Source of the DNA: Arenimonas daejeonensis
GTDB lineage: Bacteria > Pseudomonadota > Gammaproteobacteria > Xanthomonadales > Xanthomonadaceae
Direction: 5' to 3'
DNA: 64,000 bases
Assembly: GCF_007993735.1 (NCBI RefSeq)
Contig: NZ_CP042453.1
Coordinates: 992,001 to 1,056,000 of the forward strand
Shown: positions 29,662 through 43,088 of the stretch, piece by piece
Position numbering within the stretch: position 1 is the first letter of the stretch
Layout: every line of letters starts with the position of its first letter
The notes under the pieces: model-generated
Databases searched by the model: none
What the model was told of the DNA's origin: nothing
What the model saw: the letters and a program-made list of their open reading frames with translations, nothing else
Translations under genes and position numbers: made by a program

Positions 29662-32600
29662 ATGGCCTCCGATTTCAATCTGTCCGAGTGGGCGCTGCGC
29701 AACCGTGCGCTGGTGCTGTACACGATGCTGGTGCTGGCCTTCGTGGGTTTCTGGAGCTACCAGCGGCTGGGCCAGTCGGAGGATCCGCCCTTCACCTTCA
29801 AGGTGATGGTGGTGCGGACCTTCTGGCCGGGCGCGACCGCCGAGGAAGTGGCGCGCCAGGTCAGCGACCGCATCGAGAAGGAAGTGATGGAGACCGGGCG
29901 CTACGAGTTCGTGCGCTCGTATTCGCGGCCGGGCGAGTCGCTGGTGATGCTGGTGGCGCGCGACTCGCTGGTGTCGCGCGAGCTGCCGCAGCTCTGGTAC
30001 GACGTGCGCAAGAAGGTCGGCGACATCCGCCAGAACCTTCCGCAGGGCGTGGTCGGCCCCTATTTCAACGACGAATTCGGCGACACCTTCGGCAACATCT
30101 ACGCGCTGCAGGGCGAAGGTTTCGATTACGCGACGCTGAAGGACTACGCCGAACGCATCGAGCTGGAGCTGCACCGCCTGCCCGACGTCGGCAAGATCGA
30201 GCTGATCGGCCTGCAGGACGAGAAGATCTGGATCGAGCTGTCGAACACCAAGCTGGCCACCTGGGCGTGCCGCTGGCGGTGGTGCAGCAGGCGATGGACG
30301 AACAGAACGCGATCGCGCCGGCGAGTTTCTTCGAGACCGGCACCGACCGCGTGCAGCTGCGGGTGTCGGGCCGTTTCGACAGCGTCGAGCAGATCCGCGA
30401 CTTCCCGATCCGGATCGGCGACCGCAGTTTCCGCCTGGGCGACGTGGCCGAGGTCCGGCGCGGTTTCGCCGACCCCGCCGCACCGCGCATGCGCTTCATG
30501 GGCGAGAACGCCATCGGCATCGCCGTGGCCATGCGCGCCGGCGGCGACATCATCCGCCTGGGCGACGTGCTGGACCAGGAGTTCGCGCGCCTGCAGGAAA
30601 ACCTGCCGGTCGGCATGACGCTGAACAAGGTGTCGGACCAGCCCAAGTCGGTGCGCAGCTCGGTGGCCGAATTCGTGCGGGTGCTGACCGAGGCGGTGGT
30701 GATCGTGCTGCTGGTCAGCTTCTTCTCGCTGGGTTTCCGCACCGGCCTGGTGGTGGCGCTGTCGATCCCGCTGGTGCTGGCGATGACCTTCGCGGCGATG
30801 CACTACTTCGGCATCGGCCTGCACAAGATCTCGCTCGGCGCGCTGGTGCTGGGCCTGGGCCTGCTGGTGGACGACGCCATCATCGCGGTCGAGATGATGG
30901 CGGTGAAGATGGAGCAGGGCTACGACCGCATGAAGGCGGCGGCCTTCGCCTACAAGTCCACCGCCTTCCCGATGCTGACCGGCACCCTGGTGACGGCGGC
31001 GGGTTTCCTGCCGATCGCCACCGCGGCCTCGAGCACGGGCGAATACACCCGCTCGATCTTCCAGGTGGTGACGATCTCGCTGATCCTGTCCTGGATCGCG
31101 GCGGTGGTGTTCATTCCCTACCTCGGTTACAAGCTGCTGCCCGCGCCCAAGCCCCACGATGCGGACGGCCAGGCCCACGACCCGTACGCGACGAAGTTCT
31201 ATCGCCGTTTCCGTGGTTGGGTGACCTGGTGCGTGCGCTACCGCAAGACGGTGATCGCGGTGACGGTGCTGGCCTTCGTCGGCTCGATCATGATGTTCCG
31301 CTTCGTGCCGCAGCAGTTCTTCCCCTCGTCCACGCGGCTGGAGCTGATGGTGGACCTGGAGCTGGCCGAAGGCTCTTCACTGCATGCGACCGAGGCGGTC
31401 GCCAAACGGCTCGAAGCCGAGTTGGCCAAGCGTGAGGACATCGAGAGCTACGTCGCCCACGTCGGCACCGGTTCGCCGCGGTTCTACCTGCCGCTGGACC
31501 AGAAGCTGCCGCAGGCCAGTTTCGCCCAGTTCGTGATCCTGACGCCGGACATCGAGGCGCGCGAGGAAGTGCGGGGCTGGCTGATCGGTCTGTTCGACGA
31601 GAAGTTCAGCGACGTGCAGGCACGTGTGTCGCGGCTCGAGAACGGGCCGCCGGTCGGCTTCCCGCTGCAGTTCCGCGTCTCGGGCGAACACGTGGATGAA
31701 GTGCGCCGGCTGGCGCGCCAGGTCGCCGACAAGGTGCGCGCAAACGAACACGTCAGCAACGTCAACCTGGACTGGGACGAGCCCAGCAAGGTCGTGCGCC
31801 TGCACATCGACCAGGAGCGCGCGCGCGTGTTTGGTGTCAGTTCGGCGCATGTCGCCGCCTTCCTGCGCGGTTCGCTGTCGGGCACCTCGGTCAGCACCTA
31901 CCGCGACGGCAACGAGCTGATCGAAATCCTGCTGCGCGGTCCGGACGAGGAGCGCGAACGGCTGTCGCTGCTGGGCAGCCTGTCGGTGCCCGCCGGCAAC
32001 GGCCGCAGCGTGCCGCTGGAGCAGATCGCGACCCTGGAATACGGCTTCGAGGACGGCATCATCTGGCACCGCAACCGGCTGCCGACCGTCACCGTGCGCG
32101 CCGACATCTACGGCGAGCAGACACCGCCCAGCGTCACCGCGCAGATCCTGCCGACGCTGGAGGACATCCGCGCGCAGCTGCCGCCGGGTTACCTGCTGGA
32201 GACGGGCGGCACGGTGGAGGATTCGGGCCGCGGCTCGCGGTCGGTCGCCGCCGGCGTGCCGCTGTTCCTGGGCGTGGTGACCACGCTGCTGATGCTGCAA
32301 TTGCGCAGCTTCCCGCGCACTGCCATGGTGCTGCTGACGGCACCGTTGGGGCTGATCGGCGTGGTGCTGTTCCTGCTGGTGTTCCGGGTGCCGTTCGGAT
32401 TCGTGGCGATGCTGGGCACGATCGCGCTCAGCGGCATGATCATGCGCAACTCGGTGATCCTGGTGGACCAGATCGAGCAGGACATCGCCGCCGGCAGCCC
32501 GCCGGCCCAGGCGGTGGTCGACGCCACCGTGCGCCGCTTCCGCCCGATCGTGCTGACCGCGCTGGCGGCGGTGCTGGCGATGATCCCGCTGTCGCGCAGC

Positions 32601-32726
32601 GTGTTCTTCGGGCCGATGGCGGTGGCGATCATGGGCGGCCTGATCGTGGCCACGGCGCTGACGCTGCTGTTCCTGCCGGCGCTGTACGCGGCGTGGTTCC
32701 GGGTGCCTCGACCCGAGCGCGTTTGA
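29662..32726 (+). CDS. RND efflux transporter permease (second system), frameshifted
   Basis: About 1,021 residues. It starts MASDFNLSEWALRNRALVLY and has the TM4 Asp pair in LGLGLLVDDAIIAVEMMAVK. In TM10 the usual Lys is Arg (ALSGMIMRNSVILVDQIEQD), as is common in the VexK/MexK-like branch. One C missing in a CCCTGG context near 30261 breaks the frame; the corrected text reads NTKLATLGVPLAVVQQAM. No channel gene follows, so the pump probably uses TolC. It forms a three-gene unit with the TetR regulator and the adaptor. Confidence 0.9.
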
Positions 32727-32756
32727 CCTGCCGGTCCGGGGCCGTTCCCGGCCGAG

Positions 32757-32775
32757 GCCGGCGGGCTCCGCCGGC
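32757..32775. repeat. Short GC hairpin downstream of the RND operon
   Basis: An 8-bp stem GCCGGCGG/CCGCCGGC with loop GCT follows the RND permease stop by 30 nt. There is no T tract after it, so a terminator role is uncertain. Confidence 0.3.
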
Positions 32776-32871
32776 CGGCAGGGGAGGCATGGTGGCCCCG
32801 CGTCCGCGGCGCTAGACTCGGCCGGCAAGCGATGGCCGGCGCGTCCGGCCAGACAGCCAGCGGGGATCGCG

Positions 32872-34737
32872 GTGAAGCCGACCGATATTCGCAATCCGGA
32901 CGTTTTCCACAAGGTCGTCGACTGCCAGTGGGCCTGCCCCGCCCACACCCCGGTCCCCGAATACATCCGCCTGATCGCCGCTGGCCGCTACGCCGACGCC
33001 TACATGGTGAACTGGCACAGCAACGTCTTCCCCGGAATCCTGGGCCGCACCTGCGACCGGCCCTGCGAGCCCGCCTGCCGACGCGGACGGGTGGAGGAGA
33101 ACAACGGCGAGAAGCCCGAGCCGGTGGCGATCTGCCGGCTCAAGCGCGTCGCCGCCGACCACAAGGGCGACGTGCGCGCGCTGATGCCGCGACCGGCCGC
33201 CACGCACAACGGTCGGCGCGTGGCCTGCGTCGGCGCCGGCCCGGCCTCGCTGACCCTGGCCCGCGGCCTGGCCCCGCTGGGTTACCACGTCACCGTGTTC
33301 GAGGCCGACCCGAAACCGGGTGGCTTCATGCGCACCCAGGTGCCGCGCTTCCGCCTGCCGGAAGAAGTGATCGACGAGGAAACCGGCTACATCCTCGACC
33401 TGGGCGTCGAGTTCGTCGGCGGCCGCCGCATCGAGTCGATGAAGGCGCTGCTGGCCGAAGGCTACGACGCGGTCTTCGTCGGCAGCGGCGCGCCGCGCGG
33501 CCGCGATCTCGACCTGCCGGGCCGGCACGGTACCGACGACCGGATCCACGTCGGCCTGGACTGGCTGGCCAATGTCTATTTCGGCCACGTGACCCGAGTC
33601 GGCCGCCGCGTGCTGGTGCTCGGCGGCGGCAACACCGCGATGGACTGCTGCCGCAGCGCGCGTCGCCTCGGCGGCGAGGACGTCAAGGTGATCGTGCGCT
33701 CCGCCTTCGACCAGATGAAGGCCAGCCCCTGGGAGAAGGAGGACGCGATGCACGAGGGCATCCCGATCCTCGACTGCCGCGTGCCCAAGAGTTTCGTGCG
33801 CGCCAGCGGCCGGCTGACCGGCATGACCTTCGAGAAGGTGAAGGTCGAATACGGCGAGGACGGCCGCCGCCGGCTGGTGCCGACCGGTGAACCGGACGAG
33901 TTCCATCCCTGCGACGAGGTCCTGATCGCGGTCGGGCAGGAGAATGCCTTCCCGTGGATCGAGCGCGACATCGGCATTGATTTCGACGACGCGGGCATGC
34001 CGGTGGTGGACAAGACGACGTTCCAGTCGAGCCTGCCGCAGGTCCTGTTCGGCGGCGACGCCGCGTTCGGGCCGAAAAACATCATCTGGGCGGTGGCGCA
34101 TGGGCATGCCGCCGCGGTCACCGTGGACAAGCTGCTCAACGGCGAGGACCCGCAGGAGCGCCCAGCGCCGGACGTGCGGCTGGACTCGCAGAAGATGGGC
34201 ATCCACGAGTGGAGCTACGACAATTCGGTGTCGCCTGACGAACGTTACGCGGTGCCGTGGTCGGAAGCGGCGCGCAAACTCGACAGCATGCACGTCGAGG
34301 TCGAGCTGGGCTTCGATGCGGCCACTGCCTGGAAGGAGGCCCAGCGCTGCCTGAACTGCGACGTGCAGACGGTGTTCACCAAGGACAAATGCATCGAGTG
34401 CGACGCCTGCGTGGACATCTGCCCGACCGACTGCATCAGTTTCACCGCCGACGGCGAGGAGCAGGAGTTGCGCAAGCGCCTGACCGCGCCGGCGCTGAAC
34501 ACCAGCCAGGACCTGTACGTGTCCGGGCCGCTGAAGACGCTCCGGGTCATGGTGAAGGACGAGGACGTCTGCCTGCACTGCGGCCTGTGTGCCGAACGTT
34601 GCCCGACCGGGGCCTGGGACATGCAGAAATTCCTGCTGCAGGAGGTCCATGCCGGGCCGGGGTGCCGCAGCGCGGCCGCCACCCCCGGTTCCTCTCCCGG
34701 CTGCGGGAAAGGCAAGCTCGTCGGCGGTGCCGCATGA
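32872..34737 (+). CDS. GltD-like FAD/NAD(P)H oxidoreductase with ferredoxin domain, partner of KorAB
   Basis: Intact 621-residue protein starting at GTG 32872. The N-terminal Fe-S domain has CQWACP and CDRPCEPACRR as in glutamate synthase small subunits. FAD motif VACVGAGPASLTLARGLAPL and NAD(P)H motif VLVLGGGNTAMDCCRSARRL follow. The C-terminus carries two [4Fe-4S] sites: CIECDACVDICP and CLHCGLCAERCP. It thus links NAD(P)H, FAD and ferredoxin-type clusters. The next gene, a 2-oxoacid oxidoreductase alpha subunit, starts at ATGA overlapping its stop. The likely job is to move electrons between the 2-oxoacid oxidoreductase and NAD(P)H; direction is unknown. Confidence 0.86.
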   Translation: MKPTDIRNPDVFHKVVDCQWACPAHTPVPEYIRLIAAGRYADAYMVNWHSNVFPGILGRTCDRPCEPACRRGRVEENNGEKPEPVAICRLKRVAADHKGDVRALMPRPAATHNGRRVACVGAGPASLTLARGLAPLGYHVTVFEADPKPGGFMRTQVPRFRLPEEVIDEETGYILDLGVEFVGGRRIESMKALLAEGYDAVFVGSGAPRGRDLDLPGRHGTDDRIHVGLDWLANVYFGHVTRVGRRVLVLGGGNTAMDCCRSARRLGGEDVKVIVRSAFDQMKASPWEKEDAMHEGIPILDCRVPKSFVRASGRLTGMTFEKVKVEYGEDGRRRLVPTGEPDEFHPCDEVLIAVGQENAFPWIERDIGIDFDDAGMPVVDKTTFQSSLPQVLFGGDAAFGPKNIIWAVAHGHAAAVTVDKLLNGEDPQERPAPDVRLDSQKMGIHEWSYDNSVSPDERYAVPWSEAARKLDSMHVEVELGFDAATAWKEAQRCLNCDVQTVFTKDKCIECDACVDICPTDCISFTADGEEQELRKRLTAPALNTSQDLYVSGPLKTLRVMVKDEDVCLHCGLCAERCPTGAWDMQKFLLQEVHAGPGCRSAAATPGSSPGCGKGKLVGGAA

Positions 34738-36571
34738 CGCCGTCGCACGCACCGCTGGAGGCGGTCAACGACTTCGTCGTCAAGTTCGCCAACGTCAACG
34801 GCTCGGGGTCGGCTTCGGCCAACGAACTCTTCGCCAAGGCCATCCTGCGCATGGGCGTGCCGGTCAGCCCGCGCAACATCTTTCCGTCCAACATCCAGGT
34901 CTGCCGACCTGGTACGAGGTGCGGGTGAACGAGCGCGGCTGGCTGGGGCGCCGCGGCGGCGTCGACCTGATGGTGGCGATGAATCCGCAGACCTGGGACG
35001 AGGACGTCGCCGCGATCGAACCCGGCGGCTACCTTCTATACGACAGCACGCGGCCGCTGAGCAGATCGCGGGTGCGCGACGACATCACCGTCATCGGCGT
35101 GCCGCTGACCGGGATCTGCAACGAGACCTGGAGCGATCCGCGCCAGCGCCAGCTGTTCAAGAACATCATGTACGTCGGCGCCCTGAGCGCACTGCTCGAA
35201 GTCGACCCGGCGATCATCGAGACCCTGGTCGGCGAGCAGTACCGGGGCAAGGAGAAGCTGCTCAGGCCGAACATCGAAGCGCTGCACCTGGGCCGCGACT
35301 GGGTGCGCGAACACCTGCCGCACCCGATCGGCCTGCGCCTGCGCAAGGCCGATGCGGTGGGCGACCGCATCTTCGTCGAGGGCAATGCCGCCGCCGCGCT
35401 CGGCTGCGTGTACGGCGGCGCCACGGTCTGCGCCTGGTATCCGATCACGCCGTCCTCGTCGCTGGCCGAGGCCTTCCAGAAGGACTGCCAGAAATACCGG
35501 GTGGATGGCGAAGGCCGTGCGCGTTATGCGGTGGTCCAGGCGGAGGACGAGATCGCCTCGATCGGCATGGTGGTCGGCGCCGGCTGGAATGGCGCGCGCG
35601 CCTTCACCACCACCGCCGGCCCGGGCATCTCGCTGATGAACGAGTTCATCGGCCTGGCCTATTTCGCCGAGATCCCGGTGACCATCATCGACGTGCAGCG
35701 CGGCGGCCCGTCCACCGGCATGCCCACGCGCACACAGCAGTCGGACGTGCTGGCCTGCGCCTACGCCTCGCATGGCGACACCAAACACGTGCTGCTGTTT
35801 CCGGAAGATCCGCACGAGTGTTTCACCTTCGCCGTCGCCGCTTTCGACCTGGCCGACCGCCTGCAGACGCCGGTGTTCGTCATGAGCGACCTGGACATCG
35901 GCATGAACCAGCGCCTGTGCGCGCCCTTCGAATGGGACGACGCCAGTCGTTACGACCGCGGCAAGGTGATGACGGCCGAGCAGCTGGAGGCGGGCGCGGA
36001 GTTCGCGCGCTACAAGGACGTGGACGGCGACGGCATTCCCTGGCGCACCTGGCCCGGCACCCATCCGGACAAGGGCGCCTACTTCACCCGCGGCACCTCG
36101 CGTGACCCGTCGGCGCGTTATTCCGAGCGCGGGCCGGACTACGTCTACAACATGGAGCGGCTGCTGCGGAAGTTCGATAGCGCCAAGGCGCTGGTGCCGC
36201 AGCCGGTGCTGTCCCGGGCCGGGATGCCGGCGCGGCACGGCGCGATCTTCTACGGCTCGACCAGCCCGGCGATGGCCGAGGCCATCGACCGCCTGCAGGA
36301 CGATGGCATCGCGCTGGACACGCTGCGGGTGCGCGCCTTCCCGTTCCCGGACGGCGTGCGCGACTTCATCGACGCACACGAGGCGGTGTTCGTGGTCGAG
36401 CAGAACCGGGACGGCCAGCTGCGCACGCTGCTGGTGAACGAATTCGGCATCGCCCCGGCGCGGCTGGTGCCGGTGCTGCACTACGACGGAACGCCGATCA
36501 CCGCACGTTTCATCGCCGACGCCATCGCGGCGCAGCTGCGGCCGCGGGGCGAACGGGAAAAGGTGGCCTGA
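34734..36571 (+). CDS. 2-oxoacid:acceptor oxidoreductase, fused gamma-alpha subunit (KorA-like), frameshifted
   Basis: About 612 residues. The N-terminal gamma domain (NGSGSASANELFAKAILRMG) is joined to the alpha/pyrimidine domain (GCVYGGATVCAWYPITPSSS, RAFTTTAGPGISLMNEFIGL, VQRGGPSTGMPTRTQQSDVL). The fused order matches KorA of aerobic bacteria. A missing G near 34902 (CCAGGT for CCAGGGT) shifts the frame; correction gives SNIQGLPTWYEVRV. With KorB it would cleave a 2-oxoacid, probably 2-oxoglutarate, to an acyl-CoA and CO2 with reduction of a ferredoxin-like acceptor. Start ATG 34734 overlaps the preceding stop; the stop overlaps the korB ATG by one base. Confidence 0.88.
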
Positions 36572-37626
36572 TGACCTACATCGCCAAACCCAAGCTGCAC
36601 CATCCGACCCTGGCCTGCAACGCGATCGGGTTCACCCGCCGCGACTACGAGGGCAAGATCAGCACGCTGTGCGCCGGTTGCGGACACGACTCGATCTCGG
36701 CCGCGATCATCCAGGCCTGCTGGGAGCTGGACATCGAACCACACCGCGTCGCCAAGCTCTCGGGCATCGGCTGCAGCTCGAAGACGCCGGACTACTTCCT
36801 CGGCCAGTCGCACGGTTTCAACACCGTACACGGGCGCATGCCCTCGGTGCTCACCGGCGCCAACCTGGCCAACCGCGAACTGATCTACCTGGGCGTGTCC
36901 GGCGACGGCGATTCGGCCTCGATCGGCATCGGCCAGTTCGTGCATGCCATCCGCCGCGGCGTGAACATGACCTACATCGTCGAGAACAACGGCGTTTACG
37001 GCCTGACCAAGGGCCAGTTCTCGGCCACCGCCGACCAGGGCTCGGTGTCCAAGCGGGGCGTGGCCAACAGCGACAGCCCGCTGGACATGGTGACGATGGC
37101 GCTGCAGCTCGGCGCCAGTTATGTCGCGCGCGGGTTCTCGGGCGACAAGGCGCAGCTGGTGCCGCTGATCAAGGGCGCGCTGATGCATCGCGGCGCGGCC
37201 TTCCTCGACATCATCAGCCCCTGCGTGGCCTTCAACAACCACGACGGCAGCACCAAGAGCTACGACTACGTGCGCGAGCACAACGAGGCGGTGAACCGCC
37301 TGGACGTGATGCCGCCGCGCACGGCGATCGTGGCCGACTACGGGCACGGCGAGAGCATCGACGTGCCGCAGCACGACGGTTCGGTGCTGCGGCTGCACAA
37401 GCTCGACGCAGGCTACGATCCCCGCGACCGCATCGCGGCGATGAACCTGATCCAGCAGCGGCACGCCCGCGGAGAAGTCGCGACGGGGCTGCTCTACCTC
37501 GACCCGGGCGCCGAGGACCTGCACGCCCACCTGGGAACCGTACCGGCACCGCTGAACACCCCTGGGGCCGGAGGAACTTTCCCCGGCTGCGCGACGCTGG
37601 AGCGGATCAACACCTCGTTGCGCTGA
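36571..37626 (+). CDS. 2-oxoacid:acceptor oxidoreductase beta subunit (KorB-like)
   Basis: 351 residues, reading through. The family Cys motif is STLCAGCGHDSISAAIIQAC and the thiamine diphosphate/Mg site is GVSGDGDSASIGIGQFVHAI with VENNGVYGLTKGQ. Further family blocks are RVAKLSGIGCSSKTPDYFLG and HGRMPSVLTGANLANREL. The last 25 residues look damaged: an extra C at about 37562 and a lost C near 37580 cancel each other. Undoing both gives the usual LNTLGPEELSPGCATLERIN ending. It follows korA with a one-base overlap. With the alpha subunit it forms the catalytic TPP core. Confidence 0.9.
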   Translation: MTYIAKPKLHHPTLACNAIGFTRRDYEGKISTLCAGCGHDSISAAIIQACWELDIEPHRVAKLSGIGCSSKTPDYFLGQSHGFNTVHGRMPSVLTGANLANRELIYLGVSGDGDSASIGIGQFVHAIRRGVNMTYIVENNGVYGLTKGQFSATADQGSVSKRGVANSDSPLDMVTMALQLGASYVARGFSGDKAQLVPLIKGALMHRGAAFLDIISPCVAFNNHDGSTKSYDYVREHNEAVNRLDVMPPRTAIVADYGHGESIDVPQHDGSVLRLHKLDAGYDPRDRIAAMNLIQQRHARGEVATGLLYLDPGAEDLHAHLGTVPAPLNTPGAGGTFPGCATLERINTSLR

Positions 37627-37649
37627 AAGGGACTGGCCCGGGCCTGCCC

Positions 37650-39044
37650 TCAGTCCCCGCTGCCGGAAAGCGCCTTGATCAGCAGGTAGATGTGGTCGAG
37701 GCCGTCGCGGAACTGATCCAGCGGCAGCCGCTCGTTGTTGCCGTGGAAGTTGTATTCGCTGTCCACGGTCGCGAACAGCGGACCGACCCCCCAGGGTGGG
37801 AATGCCGGCGCGCCGGAAGCGCAGGCCGTCGGTGCCGCCGGCTTCCTGGTAGGGCGTGATCTTCGTGCCCGGTGCGCGTGCCGCGATCACGGTTTCCAGC
37901 GCGGCCAGCGCTTCCGCCGGCATCTCCGACGCCGGGCTCTCGACGGGATCGCCAGGGTGGCGAACTCCGCCTCCGGGTTGCCGACCACGTCCTTCAGCAC
38001 GGCGAGGGTCTGCGCGACGGTCTCGCCGGGGAAGAGCCGGCAGTTCACGGTCGCGGTGGCACTGGCGGGCAGGGCGTTTTCGGCCGTGCCGGCCCGCAGC
38101 ATGGTCGCGACGCAGGTCGTGCGCAGTTCGCGGTCGATGTACGGGTCTTCCTGGAGCACCTCGACCGCGGCTTCGTCGCCGGGCCGGGCGATGAAGGCCT
38201 GCAGCGACGCGCGCGACTCGCCCTCGACGGCATCGACGATGGCGGCGAGGCTGGCGAGCGAGATGTCGTTCCACTTCACCGGAAAACGATGGGCGGCGAT
38301 GCGCTGCAGCGCGGTCGACAGTTCGTAGATGGCGTTGTCCTTGCGCGGCGCCGAAGAGTGGCCACCGGAGTTGCGCACGGTCAGTTCGAAGGTCACGTAG
38401 GTCTTCTCCGACGCCTGGTAGACGTAGGAGGTCTTGCCGTCGGCGGCGCGGAAGCCGCCTCCGGCGTCGGCATTGAGCGCGAACGCGGCGCCCTGCAGGC
38501 GCTGCGCCAGCGCCTGCGTCGTCAGCATCCCGCTTTCCTCGTCGCCGGTGAAGGCGGCCACCAGGTCGCGATCGGGCACGAAACCCTCGCGCTTCAGGCG
38601 CATGAAGGCCTGGGCGACCGTGAGCAGCCCGTATTTGTTGTCGACCGCGCCCCGGCCGTAGAGCGCGCCGTCCTTCTCGGTCAGCGTCCAGGGGTCGGTG
38701 TTCCAGTCTTCGCGCTGCACGGTGACCACGTCCATGTGCGCGATGAAGACCACGGGCTTGTGCGGTGAGCCGGCCGCGCCGCGGTAACGGACCAGCATCC
38801 CGACGGACTTTCCGGCAGGCACGAGCTCGATGTCTTCCGGCGCGAACCCGGCGGCGAGGAAACGTCCGCGCAGATAGTCCGCCATGCGCGGCACGGCATC
38901 GCCGTCGGCGGTGGTCGGGAAGGCCACCAGGTCTTCCAGCATGGCGCGGGCCTCGACCTCGACCGGGGCAGGAGCACCATGGGCGAACGGAACCAGGAAG
39001 ACGGACAGCAGGCAGGCGGCGATACCGGCGCGGATCGGTGTCAT
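37650..39044 (-). CDS. Secreted M20-family metallopeptidase, two frameshifts
   Basis: About 464 residues with a signal peptide (GIAACLLSVFLVPFAHGAPA). The dizinc ligands are all visible: FIAHMDVVTV (His), GRGAVDNKYG (Asp), TGDEESGM (Glu), ALNADAGGGF (Asp) and, after correction, EYNFHGNNERLP (His). Breaks lie near 37935 and near 37793, the latter in a CCCTGGGGGG run. The true stop is 37650-37652. M20 enzymes hydrolyse C-terminal or dipeptide bonds, or N-acyl amino acids; this one acts in the periplasm or outside. It is convergent with korB. Confidence 0.86.
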
Positions 39045-39136
39045 GGCAGGGCTCCCGGGGTCCCGCCGAGCTTATCAGCGGCGGCCCGGGCCGGTACCGC
39101 TGGGGCTGCCCGCCGACTTGTGGAAGAATGGCCCCC

Positions 39137-41227
<2,091 letters not shown>

Positions 41228-41267
41228 GCCCGGGCGCGCCGCCGTCCCGCAGTGGGCCGGCGGTGCC

Positions 41268-43087
41268 TCAGCCTTCGACGAACAAGGCGCTGCCGCCCTC
41301 TTCGGCGGAGTTGGCGTGCGCGCGCATCAGGCCGAACAGTTCGCGACCGACGCCATGGCGGTTGCCGGCGGTGTCGGGGCGGCTCGCTTCACGCGCGGCC
41401 CATTCGGCCGCCGGCACCTTCGCCTCGACCACGCCGGCCTCGCTGTCTATGCGCACCAGGTCGCCGTCGCGCAGTTTGGCGATCGCGCCGCCGCACACCG
41501 CTTCCGGCACCACGTGGATGGCCGCCAGCACCTTTCCGGACGCGCCGGACATGCGGCCGTCGGTGAGCAGGGCCACGCGCTGGCCGCGGTCCTGCATCAC
41601 GCCCAGGGTCGGCGTCAGCTTGTGCAGTTCGGGCATGCCGTTGGCGCGCGGGCCCTGGCCGCGCACCACCACCACGTGGTCGCCGGTGAGTTCGCCGGCC
41701 TTGAAGGCCGCGAGCAGGGCGTCCTGCGATCCGAAGATGCGCGCCGGCGCCTCGATGCGGCGGTGTTCATGTTTCACTGCCGACACCTTGACGATGGCGC
41801 GGCCCAGGTTGCCGCTCAGGCAGCGCAGCCCGCCCTCGGGGTCGAAAGGATCGCTCAAGGGACGCAGCACATTCGCGTCGCCCGAATGTGCCGGCGGATC
41901 ACGCCAGCGCAACACGCCGTCGTCCAGCCACGGCTCGCGCGCCTGCTGGTGCAGGTCGCCGCCGCCGACGCAGGCGATGTCCGGATGCAACAGGCCGCCG
42001 GCCAGCAGTTCGCGGATGACGAAGGGCAGGCCGCCGGCCGCGGCGAGATGGTTCACGTCGGCCTGGCCGTTGGGATAGACGCGGGCCAGCAGCGGCGTCG
42101 CGCGCGAGAGTTCGTCCAGGTCGTCCCAGGTGATCAGCAGGCCGGCGGTGCGCGCGATCGCGACCAGGTGGATCGCGTGGTTGGTGGAGCCGCCGGTGGC
42201 CGCCAGGCCGACCATGGCGTTGACGATCGCCTTCTCGTCCACGGTGTGGCCGATCGGCGTGAACTGTTCGCCCTGGCCGGTGATGGCGCATGCACGTTCG
42301 GCGGCGGCGACGGTCAGTGCGTCGCGCAGCGGCGTGTTCGGGTTGACGAAGGACGTGCCCGGCAGCTGCAGGCCCATCATCTCCAGCAGCATCTGGTTGG
42401 AGTTGGCGGTGCCGTAGAAGGTGCAGGTGCCGGCGGAGTGGTAGGAGGCCGCTTCGGCGGCCAGCAGTTCCTCGCGCGTGGCCTTGCCTTCCGCGTAAGC
42501 CTGGCGCACGCGCGCCTTCTCGGCATTGGGCAGGCCCGAGGGCATCGGCCCGGCCGGTACGAAGATCGCCGGCAGGTGGCCGAAGGACAGCGCGCCCATC
42601 AGCAGGCCCGGCACGATCTTGTCGCAGACGCCCAGCAGCAGCGCGGCGTCGAACATCTCGTGCGACAGCGACACCGCCGTCGCCATCGCGATCACGTCGC
42701 GCGACTGCAGCGACAGTTCCATCGCCGGCCGGCCTGGGTGACGCCGTCGCACATCGCCGGCACGCCGCCCGCCACCTGGGCGCTGCCGCCGGCGTTGCGC
42801 GCGGCCATCTTGATCAGCTCGGGATAGAAACGGAACGGCTGGTGCGCCGACAGCATGTCGTTGTAAGAGGTGACGATGCCGATGTTCGGCCCGCGCACGC
42901 TGCGCAGCCGCGGCTTGTCGTCTTCGGCGGCGGCGAAACCATGCGCCAGGTTGCCGCAGCTCAGGCGGCCACGGGCCGGCTCGCGTTCACGGGCGTCGTC
43001 GATCCTGGCCAGATAGTCGGCGCGGGGGCCGGCACTGCGTTGGCGGATGCGCTCGGTGACGCGCGCGACGACGGGATGCAGGGACAT
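41268..43087 (-). CDS. edd: 6-phosphogluconate dehydratase (Entner-Doudoroff), frameshifted
   Basis: About 606 residues. Fe-S and active-site blocks: [42 protein letters not shown] and [12 protein letters not shown]. One base missing near 42738 (CCTGGG instead of CCCTGGG) splits the gene; correction gives [20 protein letters not shown]. Edd dehydrates 6-phosphogluconate to KDPG. It follows pgl by one base and zwf before that, so the three genes form the glucose-6-phosphate to KDPG route. No eda is in the window. ilvD at 55728 is a paralogue of the same dehydratase family. Confidence 0.94.
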
Positions 43088-43088
43088 G

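Noticed and set aside
32757-32775. GC hairpin as terminator of the RND operon.
   Set aside because: Short stem and no T tract; kept only as a weak repeat feature.
41316-42827. Long plus-strand ORF of 503 residues antisense to edd, and similar long antisense ORFs elsewhere (for example 129-1184, 10880-12478, 36481-38274).
   Set aside because: They are frame shadows of real genes in GC-rich DNA: low-complexity, rich in Arg, Ala, Gly and His, with no family motif and no ribosome sites.
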